Shown: positions 1 to 28,462, counted from the first letter of the stretch. The stretch: 64,000 nt of DNA from Alnus glutinosa (GCF_958979055.1 NC_084889.1:32739261-32803260); one strand, 5' to 3'. Notes: generated by a model not told the origin, from the sequence alone. Made by a program: numbers and translations.

Positions 1-1500
1 AATGGCTTATATAACCTTGATCACTATTTTTCCATGTCCTTCGAAGCTACCTCTTGGAGATTTAGATGAGTTGTGGATCTAAGAGTCTCTAACATCAATT
101 GTTTCTCATGGATTAAGTTAGCAACTGGGTCACCATCACAGAGTCTAGTCATGCATGGATGTGAGTGAAATTTGAACTCAAGACACAACTCCAAACTCTA
201 CAATTAGTAGAGAAAATCAAATTCCACTGTAAATCTCTATAAGGATAGGTAATACTGGTGGATTCTCTACAATTTTTGGGTATTTTATTTGTAGAATTCT
301 TTAAATTTCAAATTAAATGATTGAGATTTTAACACGGCAACATTTCTCATTTTTATCAATCTAGTATTTATCAATATTTAGGATTTAAGAGATTCTACAT
401 AATAGAAAATTTTAAAAATTCTAGACGATCTTAATTTGGTGCTTTTGACTAATTTATGTACAATATTTTTAGAACATGTAGCCATCAAACCAAGGATAAA
501 AGCAGGCTCGACTAAGTATCATAGAAGTTGTATAAACCCATATTTAACCTCTATAATTAACCATGACGATATAAAAAATAAAAAGAAAGGTACCCAAGAA
601 AATCCAAGAACAAGTAGAAACACAAACAGTGTAGTCAGATAAGTACAGTTTTATTCAGAAATTGAATTGAAGTACTTTTCGTTCTAATTTAATCTATTAA
701 ACTGAGATATGAACTTAATACATGTAATTCGAACCCCTAAATAAAAATGTAGGACCCAAAAGAGTTATGCTACTATTCATACTCATTTATCACACATATT
801 TTACACCGGATGACGTGACGTGTTTTAAATGACTTTTTATATTAGCCACTTAAAACAGAGTAATTCTCTACATACTCTCACTCTTACACTGATTAGGATC
901 CTTTACAATTTCTTTAAAATTTGAAATTCTCAAATTTTAAAGATTTCAGGCTCTTTTTTACATCGAACAGCATAAAAAATGCAACATATTATATATATGA
1001 CATGTTATCGAGGCAACGAAAATAAAAATAAAAAATAAAAAAATCATTACAAAATGCTTTTTCTTTCACTTTTGAAGAAACGCTTCTTCTTTATTAAACT
1101 AAAACACAGTTTTTTGCTCAAAGCTTTTATACGACATAAAATATAAGAATCTAATAAAAATATATTCAATTCTCATTGTTGTCATATTTTCAATATTTAT
1201 AATATTTTTCATGTCGTTCGATGTACGAAACGGCCTAAATTTACATAATTTGAGAATCTATAATTTTTTAAGAAATTGTAAGGGATCCTGATCCCTCTTA
1301 CACTCTCTGACGTCACTTAGAGAATGACTTTTAAAATTATCTTTGGACATGTGATGAATTATTATTAAATTTTGATTCAATGATAATTTTAAAAGCCACA
1401 CCAAAGAGTATAAAATAATTTCTTCTTTAAAAAAATAATTTAAAATACGTTACGTCAATCAATATAAAATGAGCGTGAAGAATAATATTACTCCGACCGG
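1..1500. other. AT-rich intergenic region, no gene seen
   Basis: No protein of recognisable family is encoded here; the only open frame (436-642) is short and composed of AT-rich filler. Two segments look like pieces of small foldback elements found elsewhere in the window: about 775-905 resembles the element at 60.5 kb (shared ACACCGG...TGACGTG core), and about 1285-1440 shares the TTTTAAAA-rich arms of the hairpins near 63 kb. The last few hundred bases should include the promoter of the PPR gene that follows, but I could not pick a convincing TATA box. Confidence 0.6.
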
Positions 1501-1517
1501 AAACCCAAAAAGATACC

Positions 1518-1868
1518 ATGACCAATAAGATAGCACATATCATATCAGCCGTAGAAAAAATCCTTGGTTCTTTTCGGTCAACTTGGGGAATTGATTTGTT
1601 TTGGGCTCTTCCACTCAGCTCAGGCCTCAGAGTATCGTCTAATAGCGGTTACTTTCCTCCACTGCTTCAACCTCCATTATCTCTTAACCCCCAAGGTTTG
1701 CCTATCATCACACGTACATTCCCTCTCTCTATCCCTCTTAGGCTTTCTTTTTCTGTCAAACCAAATGTTCTCAAACTGAATTTACACTTCTTTTGCGCTC
1801 ACGAAATTTCACAAATCCAGAACAGACTGATGGATGCACGGAACCTGTATGCAAGTAGGTCACTGTGA
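1518..1868 (+). other. Possible uORF in the PPR gene leader
   Basis: An ATG at 1518 opens 116 codons and stops with TGA three bases before the main PPR start at 1872, in the same frame. The peptide has no recognisable domain. If transcription begins upstream of 1518 this frame would precede the main start and could affect its translation; if it begins later, the stretch is simply 5' leader. The sequence does not show which. Confidence 0.25.
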
Positions 1869-1871
1869 ACC

Positions 1872-4631
1872 ATGGCTTCAATTAAACTTTCCATTTCCTT
1901 TGATAGATATGATTCAAAGAAGGTCAATGTAAATCCAGCTCAACTTTCGAATTTGTGCTCGGTTTCTTCGATTCTTAGCTACATCCATGTAAGTAGAGCT
2001 TGTAAAATCAATTCAGTGAATAGGGTCAATCACATTAAGGTCTCTCCGTTTGACACTGAATTGCCTGAAGTGACCGAATCTAATAAAGCTGATAGCGACG
2101 TTGTTTTGTCTCCAACTAAAGGTTTGGTAAAGGAGAGCTTGATTGAGAAAAACCCCAATTTTAAACGTGAAGTTGAAAAAGGGTTTCGGGGTACAAAGAA
2201 GGGGATTAAAAGGGAGGTGGGTTTGAAATTTAGGTACAGAAGGAATGGTGGTGACCGAGAAATAGAGAATTTGTTTGTGGGTGATGGTGAATTGGATGTT
2301 AATTACTCTGCTATTGGGTCAGACTTAAGTTTGGAGCAGTGTAATGCCATTTTGAAACGGCTAGAGAAGTGTAGTGATAACAATACTCTGGCGTTCTTTG
2401 AGTGGATGAGAAGCAATGGGAAGTTAGAGCAGAATGTATGTGCTCATTCTTTAGTTCTTCGGGTGCTTGGTAGAAGAGAAGATTGGGATGCAGCAGAGAC
2501 GATGGTTCAGGAATTAAGTTCTAAATTGGGCTGTGAATTGGATTGCCGGGTTTTTAATACGGTTATTTATGCTTGTTATAAGTTGGGGCGAGTAGAGTTG
2601 GGTGCAAAGTGGTTTCGAATGATGTTGGAAAATGGGGTTCAGCCTAATGTTGCTACCTTTGGGATGCTTATGGGGCTTTACCAGAAGGGTTGGAGTGTTG
2701 AGGAGGCACAATTTACTTTTTGCCAAATGAGGAACTTTGGGATTGTTTGTCAGTCTGCATACTCAGCAATGATCACAATTTTTACCCGTTTGCGTTTGTA
2801 TGACAAGGCGGAAGAGGTTATTCGCTTCATGAGAGAAGATAAAGTGTTACTAAATTTGGAGAATTGGTTAGTAATGCTGAATACATACTGTCACCAAGGC
2901 AAATTAGAGGAAGCTGAACTGGCATTATTCTCAATGCATGAAGCAGGGTTTTCCCCAAATATTGTTGCATACAATACATTGTTAACTGGGTATGGGAAGA
3001 TATCCAACATGCATGCTGCTCAACGCGTATTTCTGAGCATCCATGAAGTTGGATTAGAGCCTGATGAAACTACTTACCGTTCCATGATTGAAGGTTGGGG
3101 TCGCGCTGACAATTATAAGGAGGCAGAATGGTATTTTAAGGAGCTCAAGCGGTCAGGATACAAGCCTAACTCGTCTAACTTGTACACGCTAATAAACTTG
3201 CAAGCCAGACATGAGCATGAAGAGGGTGCTCTAGAAACTCTTGATGATATGCTGAAGATGGGATGCCAATGTTCCTCCATCCTCGGAACTCTTTTGCAGG
3301 CATATGAGAGAGCTGGAAGGATTGATAAAGTGCCTCTGATATTGAAAGGTTCTTTATATCACCATGTTCTTGTTAATCAGACCTCTTGCTCTATTTTGGT
3401 CATGGCATATGTAAAACACTGCTTGGTGGATGATGCCATAAAAGTGTTGGGGGAGAAAGTCTGGAAGGATCTACTTTTCGAGAATAACTTGTATCATCTG
3501 TTGATTTGCTCATGCAAAGAGTTGGGTCATCTTGAGAATGCTGTTAAGATATACACTCAGATGCCCAAACATGATGACAACCCAAACTTGCACATTTCAT
3601 GCACAATGATTGACATTTACAGTGTCATGGGTCTCTTCCCCGAAGCTGAGAAACTTTATCTGAAGTTGGTATCTTCAGGGATTCCCCTGGACATGATTGC
3701 TTTTAGCATTATTGTAAGAATGTATACCAAAGCCGGATCTTTGAGCAAGGCTTGCTCTGTTTTAGACATGATGGACAAGCAGAGGGACATCGTTCCAGAC
3801 ATTTATCTGTTCCGTGATATGCTCCGCATATATCAGCGATGTGGTATGCTGGATAAATTGGCAGGTGTATACTATAAAATTATGAAGAATGGAGTGACTT
3901 GGGATCAGGAAATGTACAATTGTGTGATAAACTGCTGTGCTCATGCTCTTCCAGTTGATGAGCTTTCCAGGATTTTTGATGAAATGCTTCAGCGAGGCTT
4001 TTCTCCTAATACTATTACCGTCAATGTCATGCTTAATGTTTATGGAAAATCCAAGCTTTTCATGAAAGCTAAAAGATTGTTCTGGATAGCCCAAAAAAGA
4101 GGCTTGGTCGATGTCATCTCTTACAATACTATTATAGCTGCATATGGCCAAAATAAAAAATTCAGAAACATGTCATCAACAGTTCAAAAGATGCAATTTA
4201 ATGGATTTTCAGTTTCTCTTGAAGCCTACAATTGTATGTTGGATGCTTATGGGAAAGACAAACAAATGGAGATCTTTAGAAGCGTCTTACAGAGAATGAA
4301 GGAATCGAATTGTGCTTCTGACCACTACACATATAACATAATGATCAATATCTATGGAGAGCAAGGGTGGATAGCTGAAGTCACTGGCATTCTCTCAGAA
4401 TTAAAAGAGCGTGGACTTGGACTTGATTTGTGCAGCTATAACACATTGATCAAGGCATATGGAATTGCAGGAATGGTTGAAGATGCTGTGCATTTGGTCA
4501 AGGAAATGAGAGAAAATGGGATAGAACCTGATAAGATAACCTACATCAATCTGATCACTGCACTGCAGAAGAATGATAAGTTTTTAGAGGCTGTTAAGTG
4601 GTCCTTGTGGATGAAGCAGATGGGTTGGTGA
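1872..4631 (+). CDS. BFA2: Chloroplast P-class PPR protein, BFA2 / At4g30825 type
   Basis: An intronless 919-residue pentatricopeptide repeat protein. The first ~60 residues are Ser/Asn/Lys-rich and look like an organelle transit peptide. From about residue 185 to the end the protein is almost all 35-residue PPR units, with signatures such as PNIVAYNTLLTGYGK, PDETTYRSMIEGWGRADNY and SYNTLIKAYGIAGMVEDA. There is no E, DYW or SMR tail, so it is a P-class RNA binder. From memory of the family, Arabidopsis At4g30825 (about 904 residues) matches nearly end to end, including the closing WSLWMKQMG. That protein, BFA2, is described as needed for chloroplast atpH/F transcript accumulation and so for ATP synthase assembly. 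Stabilisation of the same plastid mRNA is inferred here, not shown. The start ATG sits in a good context (accATGgc). RPOTp, also plastid-targeted, is the next gene and lies on the opposite strand. Confidence 0.9.
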   Translation: MASIKLSISFDRYDSKKVNVNPAQLSNLCSVSSILSYIHVSRACKINSVNRVNHIKVSPFDTELPEVTESNKADSDVVLSPTKGLVKESLIEKNPNFKREVEKGFRGTKKGIKREVGLKFRYRRNGGDREIENLFVGDGELDVNYSAIGSDLSLEQCNAILKRLEKCSDNNTLAFFEWMRSNGKLEQNVCAHSLVLRVLGRREDWDAAETMVQELSSKLGCELDCRVFNTVIYACYKLGRVELGAKWFRMMLENGVQPNVATFGMLMGLYQKGWSVEEAQFTFCQMRNFGIVCQSAYSAMITIFTRLRLYDKAEEVIRFMREDKVLLNLENWLVMLNTYCHQGKLEEAELALFSMHEAGFSPNIVAYNTLLTGYGKISNMHAAQRVFLSIHEVGLEPDETTYRSMIEGWGRADNYKEAEWYFKELKRSGYKPNSSNLYTLINLQARHEHEEGALETLDDMLKMGCQCSSILGTLLQAYERAGRIDKVPLILKGSLYHHVLVNQTSCSILVMAYVKHCLVDDAIKVLGEKVWKDLLFENNLYHLLICSCKELGHLENAVKIYTQMPKHDDNPNLHISCTMIDIYSVMGLFPEAEKLYLKLVSSGIPLDMIAFSIIVRMYTKAGSLSKACSVLDMMDKQRDIVPDIYLFRDMLRIYQRCGMLDKLAGVYYKIMKNGVTWDQEMYNCVINCCAHALPVDELSRIFDEMLQRGFSPNTITVNVMLNVYGKSKLFMKAKRLFWIAQKRGLVDVISYNTIIAAYGQNKKFRNMSSTVQKMQFNGFSVSLEAYNCMLDAYGKDKQMEIFRSVLQRMKESNCASDHYTYNIMINIYGEQGWIAEVTGILSELKERGLGLDLCSYNTLIKAYGIAGMVEDAVHLVKEMRENGIEPDKITYINLITALQKNDKFLEAVKWSLWMKQMGW

Positions 4632-5100
4632 CAGAGTTAATGTTACAATATTTCAGGGTTTGCTGCTTGTTACCGATATTAGCTGAAGCTCAAACAGCTT
4701 TCGTGAGATACTGCCAATGCATTTTATGCAATAATTAAGTAGGAAAATCTGTTGCCAAATCTGAATTAGACTGCCTTAGATTGCTGAGAACTTCTTGTTA
4801 CTCTCTTTTGAAACAAGGTACAACTCTATTCTTTGAGGTTTCTGGTCAATGCATATGAATGTAGTTGGCATCAGATATCTTCGTCATTATGTTGATGACC
4901 CTGTTTGAAGTAAATACTCTACTATGCTTTTACATTTGTGTGCAGGCTGAATGATTTTGCAGATTCTAGCCTAAGACTAGTTTTTTGCTTTGACTGTTCA
5001 GGTAGCATTTCTGCTGATAATGTAGTTTATGAGGCTGAGATAAACCGTTCTTGACATCCAAGCCAAGCAGCAGCACAGAAAATTGGTATTGGCTTGTAAT
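4632..5100 (+). other. Probable 3' untranslated region of the PPR gene
   Basis: About 470 bp of non-coding, non-repetitive sequence follows the PPR stop codon and ends where a LINE remnant begins. The composition is like the gene rather than like the AT-rich intergenic DNA. No unambiguous polyadenylation site was chosen. Confidence 0.4.
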
Positions 5101-5125
5101 TTATGGGGCATGTCATTATGATTGA

Positions 5126-5611
5126 TAGGTGTTGTATGTGCAAAATGAATGGGGAAACTGTATCTTCTCCACTATGAGGTTGCTCGTGCCTTATGGAATG
5201 CCATTTTTAGCCGCTTCAGCTTGTCTTGGGTTATCCCTCTTCGGATGGTAGATTTATTCGCTTGCTGGTGGACAGGTGGTCACTCTAGGAGTACTGTTGT
5301 GTGGAAGATGGTTCCTTCTTGCCTTATGTGGTGCTTGTGGAGGGAACGAAATGATAGAAACTTCGAGGACAAAGATAAGACGTTTGAGGAGCTCATAACT
5401 TCTTCTTTTTCTTTCTTTTTTTTTTTTTTTTTTTTTTTGTATATTCTTTGTTTACTTGGACTGCTGCGTTCTTAGCTCCCTTAGTGATTAAATTTCATGA
5501 TTTTCTTTTTCTTTTTTCTTCTCCATCTTAGACGCTCTTCTTGTATATTCCATGTGTACTTGACTGCACTTTGCATTTTTTAATGATATTTAGCTTATCA
5601 AAAAAAAAAAA
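5126..5611 (+). mobile_element. 5'-truncated LINE, zf-RVT end and poly(A)
   Basis: The open frame 5149-5475 encodes the C-terminal zinc-binding region of a plant LINE reverse transcriptase (zf-RVT family). It includes CCMCK just upstream, LLHYEVARALWNAIFSRF and the typical LMWCLWRERNDRNFED signature. The sequence runs on through a T-rich tail region to an A tract at 5600-5611. The second His/Cys motif has Tyr where Cys is usual (LLHYEV for LLHCEV), and an in-frame gap interrupts the link to the upstream CMCK motif. Only the last ~0.5 kb of the element is present, the usual result of incomplete target-primed reverse transcription. I saw no clear target-site duplication. Confidence 0.8.
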
Positions 5612-5789
5612 GGGGTACAAAAAAATGAAGGGGAGGTACCAAAGGACTCAAATGAGGCCGCAGATGTCACACATTTCTTAAGGGTAGATGCCACTAAGAC
5701 TCAAACCTTGCAATGTAGTGTATTTCTGCTCATGAATCTATTGAAAAAAACTGTCTTCTATTAGAGAAAAAAGTTAATGCCAAAGCATA

Positions 5790-7165
5790 TAGGACTGTAC
5801 ACCACCCCTACCAACGAAGATCAACCATTATCTACCATCATATTTGCCTCCAATGGAGAGCAGTTTTTCCCATCTGACCGCCAGTCAACAGCAGGCGGTG
5901 TTTGCCCATATCTGGACACGGGTGGACGGATAATGTCGCTTAATTGCCCGTCGAATCTGTTGCACACCAAATCTGATCCAAAAAATCAAAATCGAAACAA
6001 AACAAAGATCCAAAAAATCAAAATAAATAACATCATACCATAAATCCCCAACAAAAAATAAAATAAAATGAAATCAAAACAAATGACGAACTGGCATTTA
6101 GTGAAGTTAGATCTTACTCTTCCTTTAGATTCCAATTTTCCTTACGATGTTGAGAGAGAGAAGAATGAGAGAACTATTTAGGAGAAGAAAGGTAAAAACA
6201 CAAAACAAGTAGGAAAACAAGTAAAAACACAAAACAAGTAACATAAAACACAAATTAATTTTTTTTTTTTTTTTTTTTCAATTTTAACTATCCATTAGAA
6301 TTTCCCGTTAAATCCTATCAGAATTTCCAAAATACCCCCCATTTTTTTAGAAAAAAAAAAAAAAAAAAAATTGTAAGGATTTAGGTGTTGGTAAGAATTT
6401 AACAGAATTTGCAAAAATATACATACATGAATCTTTGCAATTTTTATATTTAACAAGAGTAAAAAAAAAATAATAATAATAAAAAACCAAGGATATTTTG
6501 GAAATTTTGATAGGATTTAACGGAAAATTTTAACATAGGGTTGAAATTGAAAAAAATTGAAAGATAGATACTTTAAATTCACATTTTTTGAAGTTTGAAT
6601 ACTTAATTGCAACAATGATGAAAAATTAGGGGTTATAAGTGAAGTTTTTCCAAACAAGTAAGATATTGAGTTAGAAAACCGTGATCGCTAGAAAATAGGT
6701 TAAAGCGAGAAAGATGAAAAGTAAAAATAGAGTCTTAAGAGACATATTTGGGTAATTATGCGAAGAACATAGAGGAAAAATACAATTATTCAAGATAACT
6801 CGAGAGTTGAAAAGATTGAGGGAATATTTGAGAGAGTCAAAGAGAGCCTTTTCTTTGCCGGAGAGAGAGAGAGAGAGAGAGAAAGGGAAAATGCGAAGTG
6901 AAAGGAGAAAGTGAAAATGTTTTTTAGAAAATTCCTTTAACTTGCCAAAACGGCATTGTTCTGTCATAACAATGTCGTCATATATATATATATATTGGTA
7001 GGCGGATAGACAGATATCATCCGCCTCTAGTTACTTATATTCCTTTATTTGCTCATATGGAATTTGCCCACCTAGGGTTAGGGGTTGGAAATTTGCCCGT
7101 AACCCATACAAACAGGCAACTAGCTGAGGTGGGCTTATTTGTAACCAGCCCCATGTACAGTCCTA
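5790..7165. mobile_element. hAT-like non-autonomous DNA transposon, 1376 bp
   Basis: The element begins TAGGACTGTACA and ends with the exact inverted copy TGTACAGTCCTA. It is flanked on both sides by the 8-bp direct repeat AAAGCATA (5782-5789 and 7166-7173), the target-site length of hAT elements. Next to the ends, GC-rich segments contain related words (CACCCGTGTCC-type and GGGTTACGGGC-type). No transposase is encoded; the longest frame (6671-6967, minus strand) is low-complexity. It is therefore a non-autonomous element of MITE-plus size. It lies between the PPR gene and RPOTp. Confidence 0.75.
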
Positions 7166-7173
7166 AAAGCATA

Positions 7174-9253
7174 GCCTCTAATAATTGGTTTGTTTATCTT
7201 GGTTTAAATAGAAAAAATTAGGCAATTATTTGGAATGCCCTGTGTTCTACCTAGTTTAATAAAATATGTTCTTGTTGAAATTGAACATACTAAACAAAGT
7301 TTTTTATGAAGTTGCCTGGCTTTTAGTACTTAAATGCCCATATCTTGTTACATTTTGGCACTAAAAATTCGGAAAAAGAATTAAAAGCAATTATAATGGC
7401 ACATGCCCATGTCAACTTTGAGCTGCTTGAGAGTCAGAAGTTTCCACAATCGTTGCATTTTGGGAGCTGACCAAGAGCTCTCACAGAAAAACTTTCAGTG
7501 AGATTTTTCATATAGGTTACTGTTTTTTTTTTTTTTTTAAACAAACAAACCCAAATTTCAGCCTTGATTCACCACTGAATATTAAATTTGATAAGCCTTT
7601 TGGGGCTTTTGGTTTTTTAATTCTCTTTATAATCTATTTGATTTAACGGTTTCAAGACGTACAGTTCTTTCAAAATGCAGTTAGTGAAAACGTGATTTTT
7701 AAACGCAGTTAAGCGTTTGGTGAAATTGTGATTCAGTCTTTAAAATCGTATGGTTTTTTTAAAACACATCACTTCCTTGCAATTTGAAAACGTGATTTTA
7801 TTTTATTTTATTTTATTTTTTATTTTTTATTTTTTTCTATTTAGAAAGCACCATTTTTTCAAACGCATTTCGAAATATAACGCTTTCCGTAATTTTGTTT
7901 AAAAATAGCACTTTTGACCTATGAAATCGGAGGGCCAAATGGACTCTTCCGAGCACGAACTTGTTGTAGTGCATGTTTTTCTCATAAGAAAATAAAACTC
8001 TAGAAGACCCTAAACACTAAAACCCCTTGTCCTGAGTAGTTTGGGTAAAGTGTTCTTTCTTATTTCTGTTCTACCACTTGGTTGGACTTACATATCCTTC
8101 AAAACCCTGTAAATATGGTCATGAAGTCTTAAAGAATGCAATGAACCAAAAGGGTTCAAGTCTTCTAGGTCCTGAAGCTTAAAAGAAAAAGAGGGTTGTC
8201 TGCAGCTAAATTTACTGCTCTACATGCCACACATTCCTATTGGTCACCCTGTTGTCCTTCAGATATCTTGCCTAAAACCATAAAAAAAAAATGAAGACAT
8301 TGGGCGCTCACACTGATGGTGGTGGCACTGTTCCTAAATATTCAGTAAAAAAAGAAATTTTGATATTTTGATTCAATCGTATTTGTCCAACGGTAACAGC
8401 AGAAGACCATGGAATTGCTGATTTCATAACACTCGAGCAAAATATTTATCCAGAAAGGATTTAGAAATATGATTGTAATTCTTGTTAATATGAATCACTC
8501 CCAAGAATCCATTTGGTAAGAACTTTTGCTCTCTGGAAATCATCTAGTCAAAAGCTGCATCCAAGGCTAAAAAATGTACTGAGTTTTCTTTTTCTGCTAT
8601 TTCAATCTTTCAATATGAAGTATATAAAATGAATTCACAAAAAGAAAATGAATTCCTTCCATTTTTATTATCTGGCCCAAAGATTTAATTGAGTTTGCCT
8701 TTTCGGCATATACATGTACAGTAAATCTCTTCCTGCCTTTCAACGGCATTTTCCCTTTCTATTCTGATACAAAATGTGTATACATGAAATACATGGGAAA
8801 AAAAAAAAAAAAAAAAAAAAGAATTTACTTGATCTTGCATAATTAAGATGACCTCTTCCAATTTGCTCATAGAAATGCTTGCTGCAGTATTTACATCTTT
8901 CTCTCTGTCTTCCCCTTGAAAAAATCAACTGAAGTAACATGCAAAATTTTCAACACGGCAAATTTCAGTGGATGAGAAATTTCCCTTTCCAGTATTCATC
9001 ATCAAACTGAGCATATTAGCCTCCAATCCACAACCAGCCTGTTGTACAATCTTAATCCCAACAGGACTTGCCAGAAACACCATGCACATCCAATTTTTGT
9101 CCTTGTCAGCCTTTACAGAAGCAACCATGGGCAACTTTTTCCTGCTCCAACTTCCAGTCCAATTTGGGACGAACTTTCCCAGAGAACTCAATGATGCTTT
9201 TTGCATCGGAAGTATAGATACGGGCATGATTTGCTGGTCTATTGCTTAGAGTA
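7174..9253. other. Spacer plus probable RPOTp 3' UTR (minus strand)
   Basis: The part next to RPOTp (about 8650-9253 on the minus strand) is moderately GC-rich with overlapping short open frames and is most likely 3' UTR. I do not recognise a protein in it. A segment at roughly 7600-7930 contains words such as AAACGCAGTTAAGCGTTTGG that recur, inverted, in the MITE at 61.3 kb, so a decayed relative is probably present. Otherwise I see only AT-rich intergenic sequence and homopolymer runs. Confidence 0.5.
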
Positions 9254-25840
<16,587 letters not shown>

Positions 25841-26640
25841 GAGAGAGGGAAGAGACTCTGTGTGTGTGCGTGTGTGCGAGTCTCACTTTGTATGTGAAGA
25901 AGAGGAAGAAGAGGAATAGAGGATGACAATCAAACCTCCCTAAAACCCCCGTTTTTGGCCATTTCTGAAGATATTTATTGCGCGTAATTTATTTTTTATA
26001 AAAAAAAATTAAAAAAAAAAATTAAAAAAAAAATTAATTAATTAATTAATTAATTAATTTTACATTATATGACTTTTAGAAAAAGAAAGATTTTGACGAC
26101 AGAAAATTAAAAACCCACCTTGGCCCTTTTCCAGATGTACCAACAAAAAAGCAATGCAATGTTATTTAGAAGACTATGAAAAAATATGGATATAGATTAT
26201 TAACAATATCTGTCATCACTTTTACTTATTTGCATTAACAAGATTATTATGATTATTAAATGTGGTTATTATTTATTATCCGTATATGAGGTAATTTGCA
26301 TTTTGGGCCTTGAAGTTACAATTTATGCTATTAGTAAATACAAAAAGGCACTATCTATAGTTGAATATTATCATTCATATCACACTTTGCTAATTATTTT
26401 TCTATAAAATTTTCTTTTTATACATTATTTAGCTTATTACATTATCTATCCATCATCGTAGACTTGCAGTGAAATTCAACAATGTTTGTCGTTTTAGTGA
26501 ATTTATATATATGTTATATAAAGGGAATACGGATGTGATTAGGATAGAAATTCCTACCAAATTGGTTTGTAGTTAATTCTTACAAAGTAGTTTATTAAGT
26601 TGCCAAGTATCCCTTAACACGTGAGAAGCACGTGTTTTTT
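25841..26640 (-). promoter_or_regulatory. RPOTp 5' leader and upstream region
   Basis: Immediately upstream of the RPOTp start the minus strand is pyrimidine/purine-skewed with CT-rich and (GT/AC)-rich stretches (25850-25920), typical of a plant 5' leader. Beyond 25980 the DNA becomes extremely AT-rich with a repeated ATTA run at about 26030-26058. No TATA box could be assigned with confidence. Part of a small foldback element (TTCTTACAAA... and CCCTTAACACGTGAGAAGCACG) begins near 26540 and resembles the left half of the MITE at 33.34 kb. Confidence 0.4.
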
Positions 26641-27472
26641 TTAAGGGATAATTGCACCATTGGTCCCTGTGGTTAGCCTAAATTACAAATCACTCATTAT
26701 GCTATCAACATGAATTCAGATATCCTTGTGGTTAGCTTAATTTACAAATTGATCCATGGAGTCAAATTCCATTAAGATTTTTGACAAATTCTGTTAAACG
26801 CCACGTCAACCAATAAGATGGTGACACATGTCCATTTTGAAATCAGAATTAAATTTTTATTATGTTTGTGAATTTTGAGGTTTGACTTTTTAGAAAAAAA
26901 ATTGAATAAAATATAATTTATTTTTAAAAAAAGTAGAATCATAATCATATTCTGGTTTCAAAATCCTCTTGCCAAACAGAGCTGCCTCATGTTGTTTCTT
27001 TCTGTTTTTTTATTTATTTTCTCTCAATTTGATAAATTTCATTTTCATTAATAGTTCCTAAATGATAGCCGAGGTTGGTTTCCATACTTGAATTTTCTCC
27101 TCGTCAAGAAATTTGGTAACCCTTCTTCACAACGAAAGCTTATGAATAGATATCATGTTGATGGTAGAGAAGCCAGGTTTTATTATATGTTTCAGTTTGA
27201 TTGAAGGCCCCTGAATGTGTTTCTCTATCTTCTCCTTTTTGATATTTTTACTTTTTGCCCTTTTTTGTTTTTTTTTTTTTAATTTTAATTTTTTTCAAAT
27301 GGTAATTTTTTAAAAAACCTCCGGGCCATTTTGGGCAGAAAAATAAAAAAGTATATAATTTGACACGCGATAATAGTTCAAGGGGACTCAATGTCACTTT
27401 TTAAAGTTTGGAGGTGTGTACAAGAAAATGTAGTCATAGTTTAAGGGGCCAAAGTATATTTTTGCTATTTCA
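26641..27472. repeat. Probable MULE-type long-TIR element, decayed
   Basis: The left end reads AATTGCACCATTGGTCCCTG and the right end, inverted, reads AAATATACTTTGGCCCCTTA. Both are of the kind seen at the ends of plant Mutator-like and related long-TIR elements. The left end also shares the phrase CCTAATTTACAAATCACTC with the 61.2-kb element. No transposase is visible. Boundaries and family are approximate. Confidence 0.35.
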
Positions 27473-27477
27473 AAAAT

Positions 27478-27994
27478 ACAATTCTTAGGTTTTGTCCAGA
27501 TTTAAAATAGATCATTTTGTCATTTATCGTCAAAGTTAACGTGTCGCGTGTGTCTCATGTGACACACTAGCGTTCATGTTAACCCCTGAATGTAATGCCA
27601 CGTTAACAAGTGCCAAATCATTCATGAAAAAAAATGTTATTGTGGGGTTACTCTTTAGATTCTCTCGTCTTATATTTGTTTTTGTGAGTCTTTTTTAATA
27701 AAAAAAAAAAAAAAAATTATTTTTATGAATGACTTGGTACTTGATGATGTGGCATTGCATTAGGGTGTTGATGTTAGGGTAGCTAGGAATTTTTGACACG
27801 AATCCGACACGAAATTAAAGGGTTAGGGTTAAGTTTAAAAAGATTTGGATCATAAAATTGTTGATTCGTTAGACCCGTTTAATAAAAAGGTCATTACAGG
27901 GTCAACTCGTTTGACCCATATATTTAAACCTTCTTTTTTTTTCAACATTAAAAATTAAATCTTCTTTTTCTCTCACTGTCTAAAGAGTAAAGAC

Positions 27995-28040
<46 letters not shown>

Positions 28041-28462
28041 CAAAAAAAACAAGTCTTTTTCTTTTATTGAGTTAGAACTAGAACAAAAAAGACGAAGACT
28101 AAAAAAAATTAGCGGAGTTTTTTTTTCTTTCAAGTTTTCGAACTTAGAAGTTGAACCAAAGCAAATAAACAATAAAACAACTCAATATTTCATATTTCAA
28201 CTGTGAAATAATATGATTATTCAAATAATATGATTTTTTTTTTAGTTTAAATTTTTTATTTTTTATTTTTATAGACTTTATTATATAATGGGTCAAACAT
28301 GTCGTGTCAACCCGACACAACCCGTTTGACCCATTCAATAAACGGGTTGTGTCATGTCGTGTCAACCCATTTTGACAGTCCTAATTGACGTGTGAATGTG
28401 TTAACTTTGATAGTAAAGTGATAAATGACCTATTTTAAACTTGAGCAAAACTTAAAGACCTT
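27478..28462. mobile_element. Long-TIR element split by a nested hAT-type MITE
   Basis: The outer arms pair over more than 60 bp. The left arm (27480-27545) reads TTAAAATAGATCATTTTGTC then ATCGTCAAAGTTAACGTGTC. The right arm, inverted (28462-28390), reads TTAAAATAGGTCATTTATCA then ATCAAAGTTAACACATTC. Inside, from about 27790 to 28382, lies a second element. Its ends TAGGAATTTTTGACACGA and, inverted, TAGGACTGTCAAAATGGG match the 'GGGTTGACACGAC' MITE type that carries repeated ACCCG words. No coding capacity in either. Confidence 0.5.

Noticed and set aside
3762-4151. 129-codon minus-strand frame within the PPR gene
   Set aside because: Antisense shadow of a strongly coding PPR ORF, with no domain of its own.
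6245-6375. Possible CRISPR-like or regularly spaced repeats around A/T runs
   Set aside because: Simple homopolymers inside a plant transposon. There is no spacer-repeat structure and the genome is eukaryotic.
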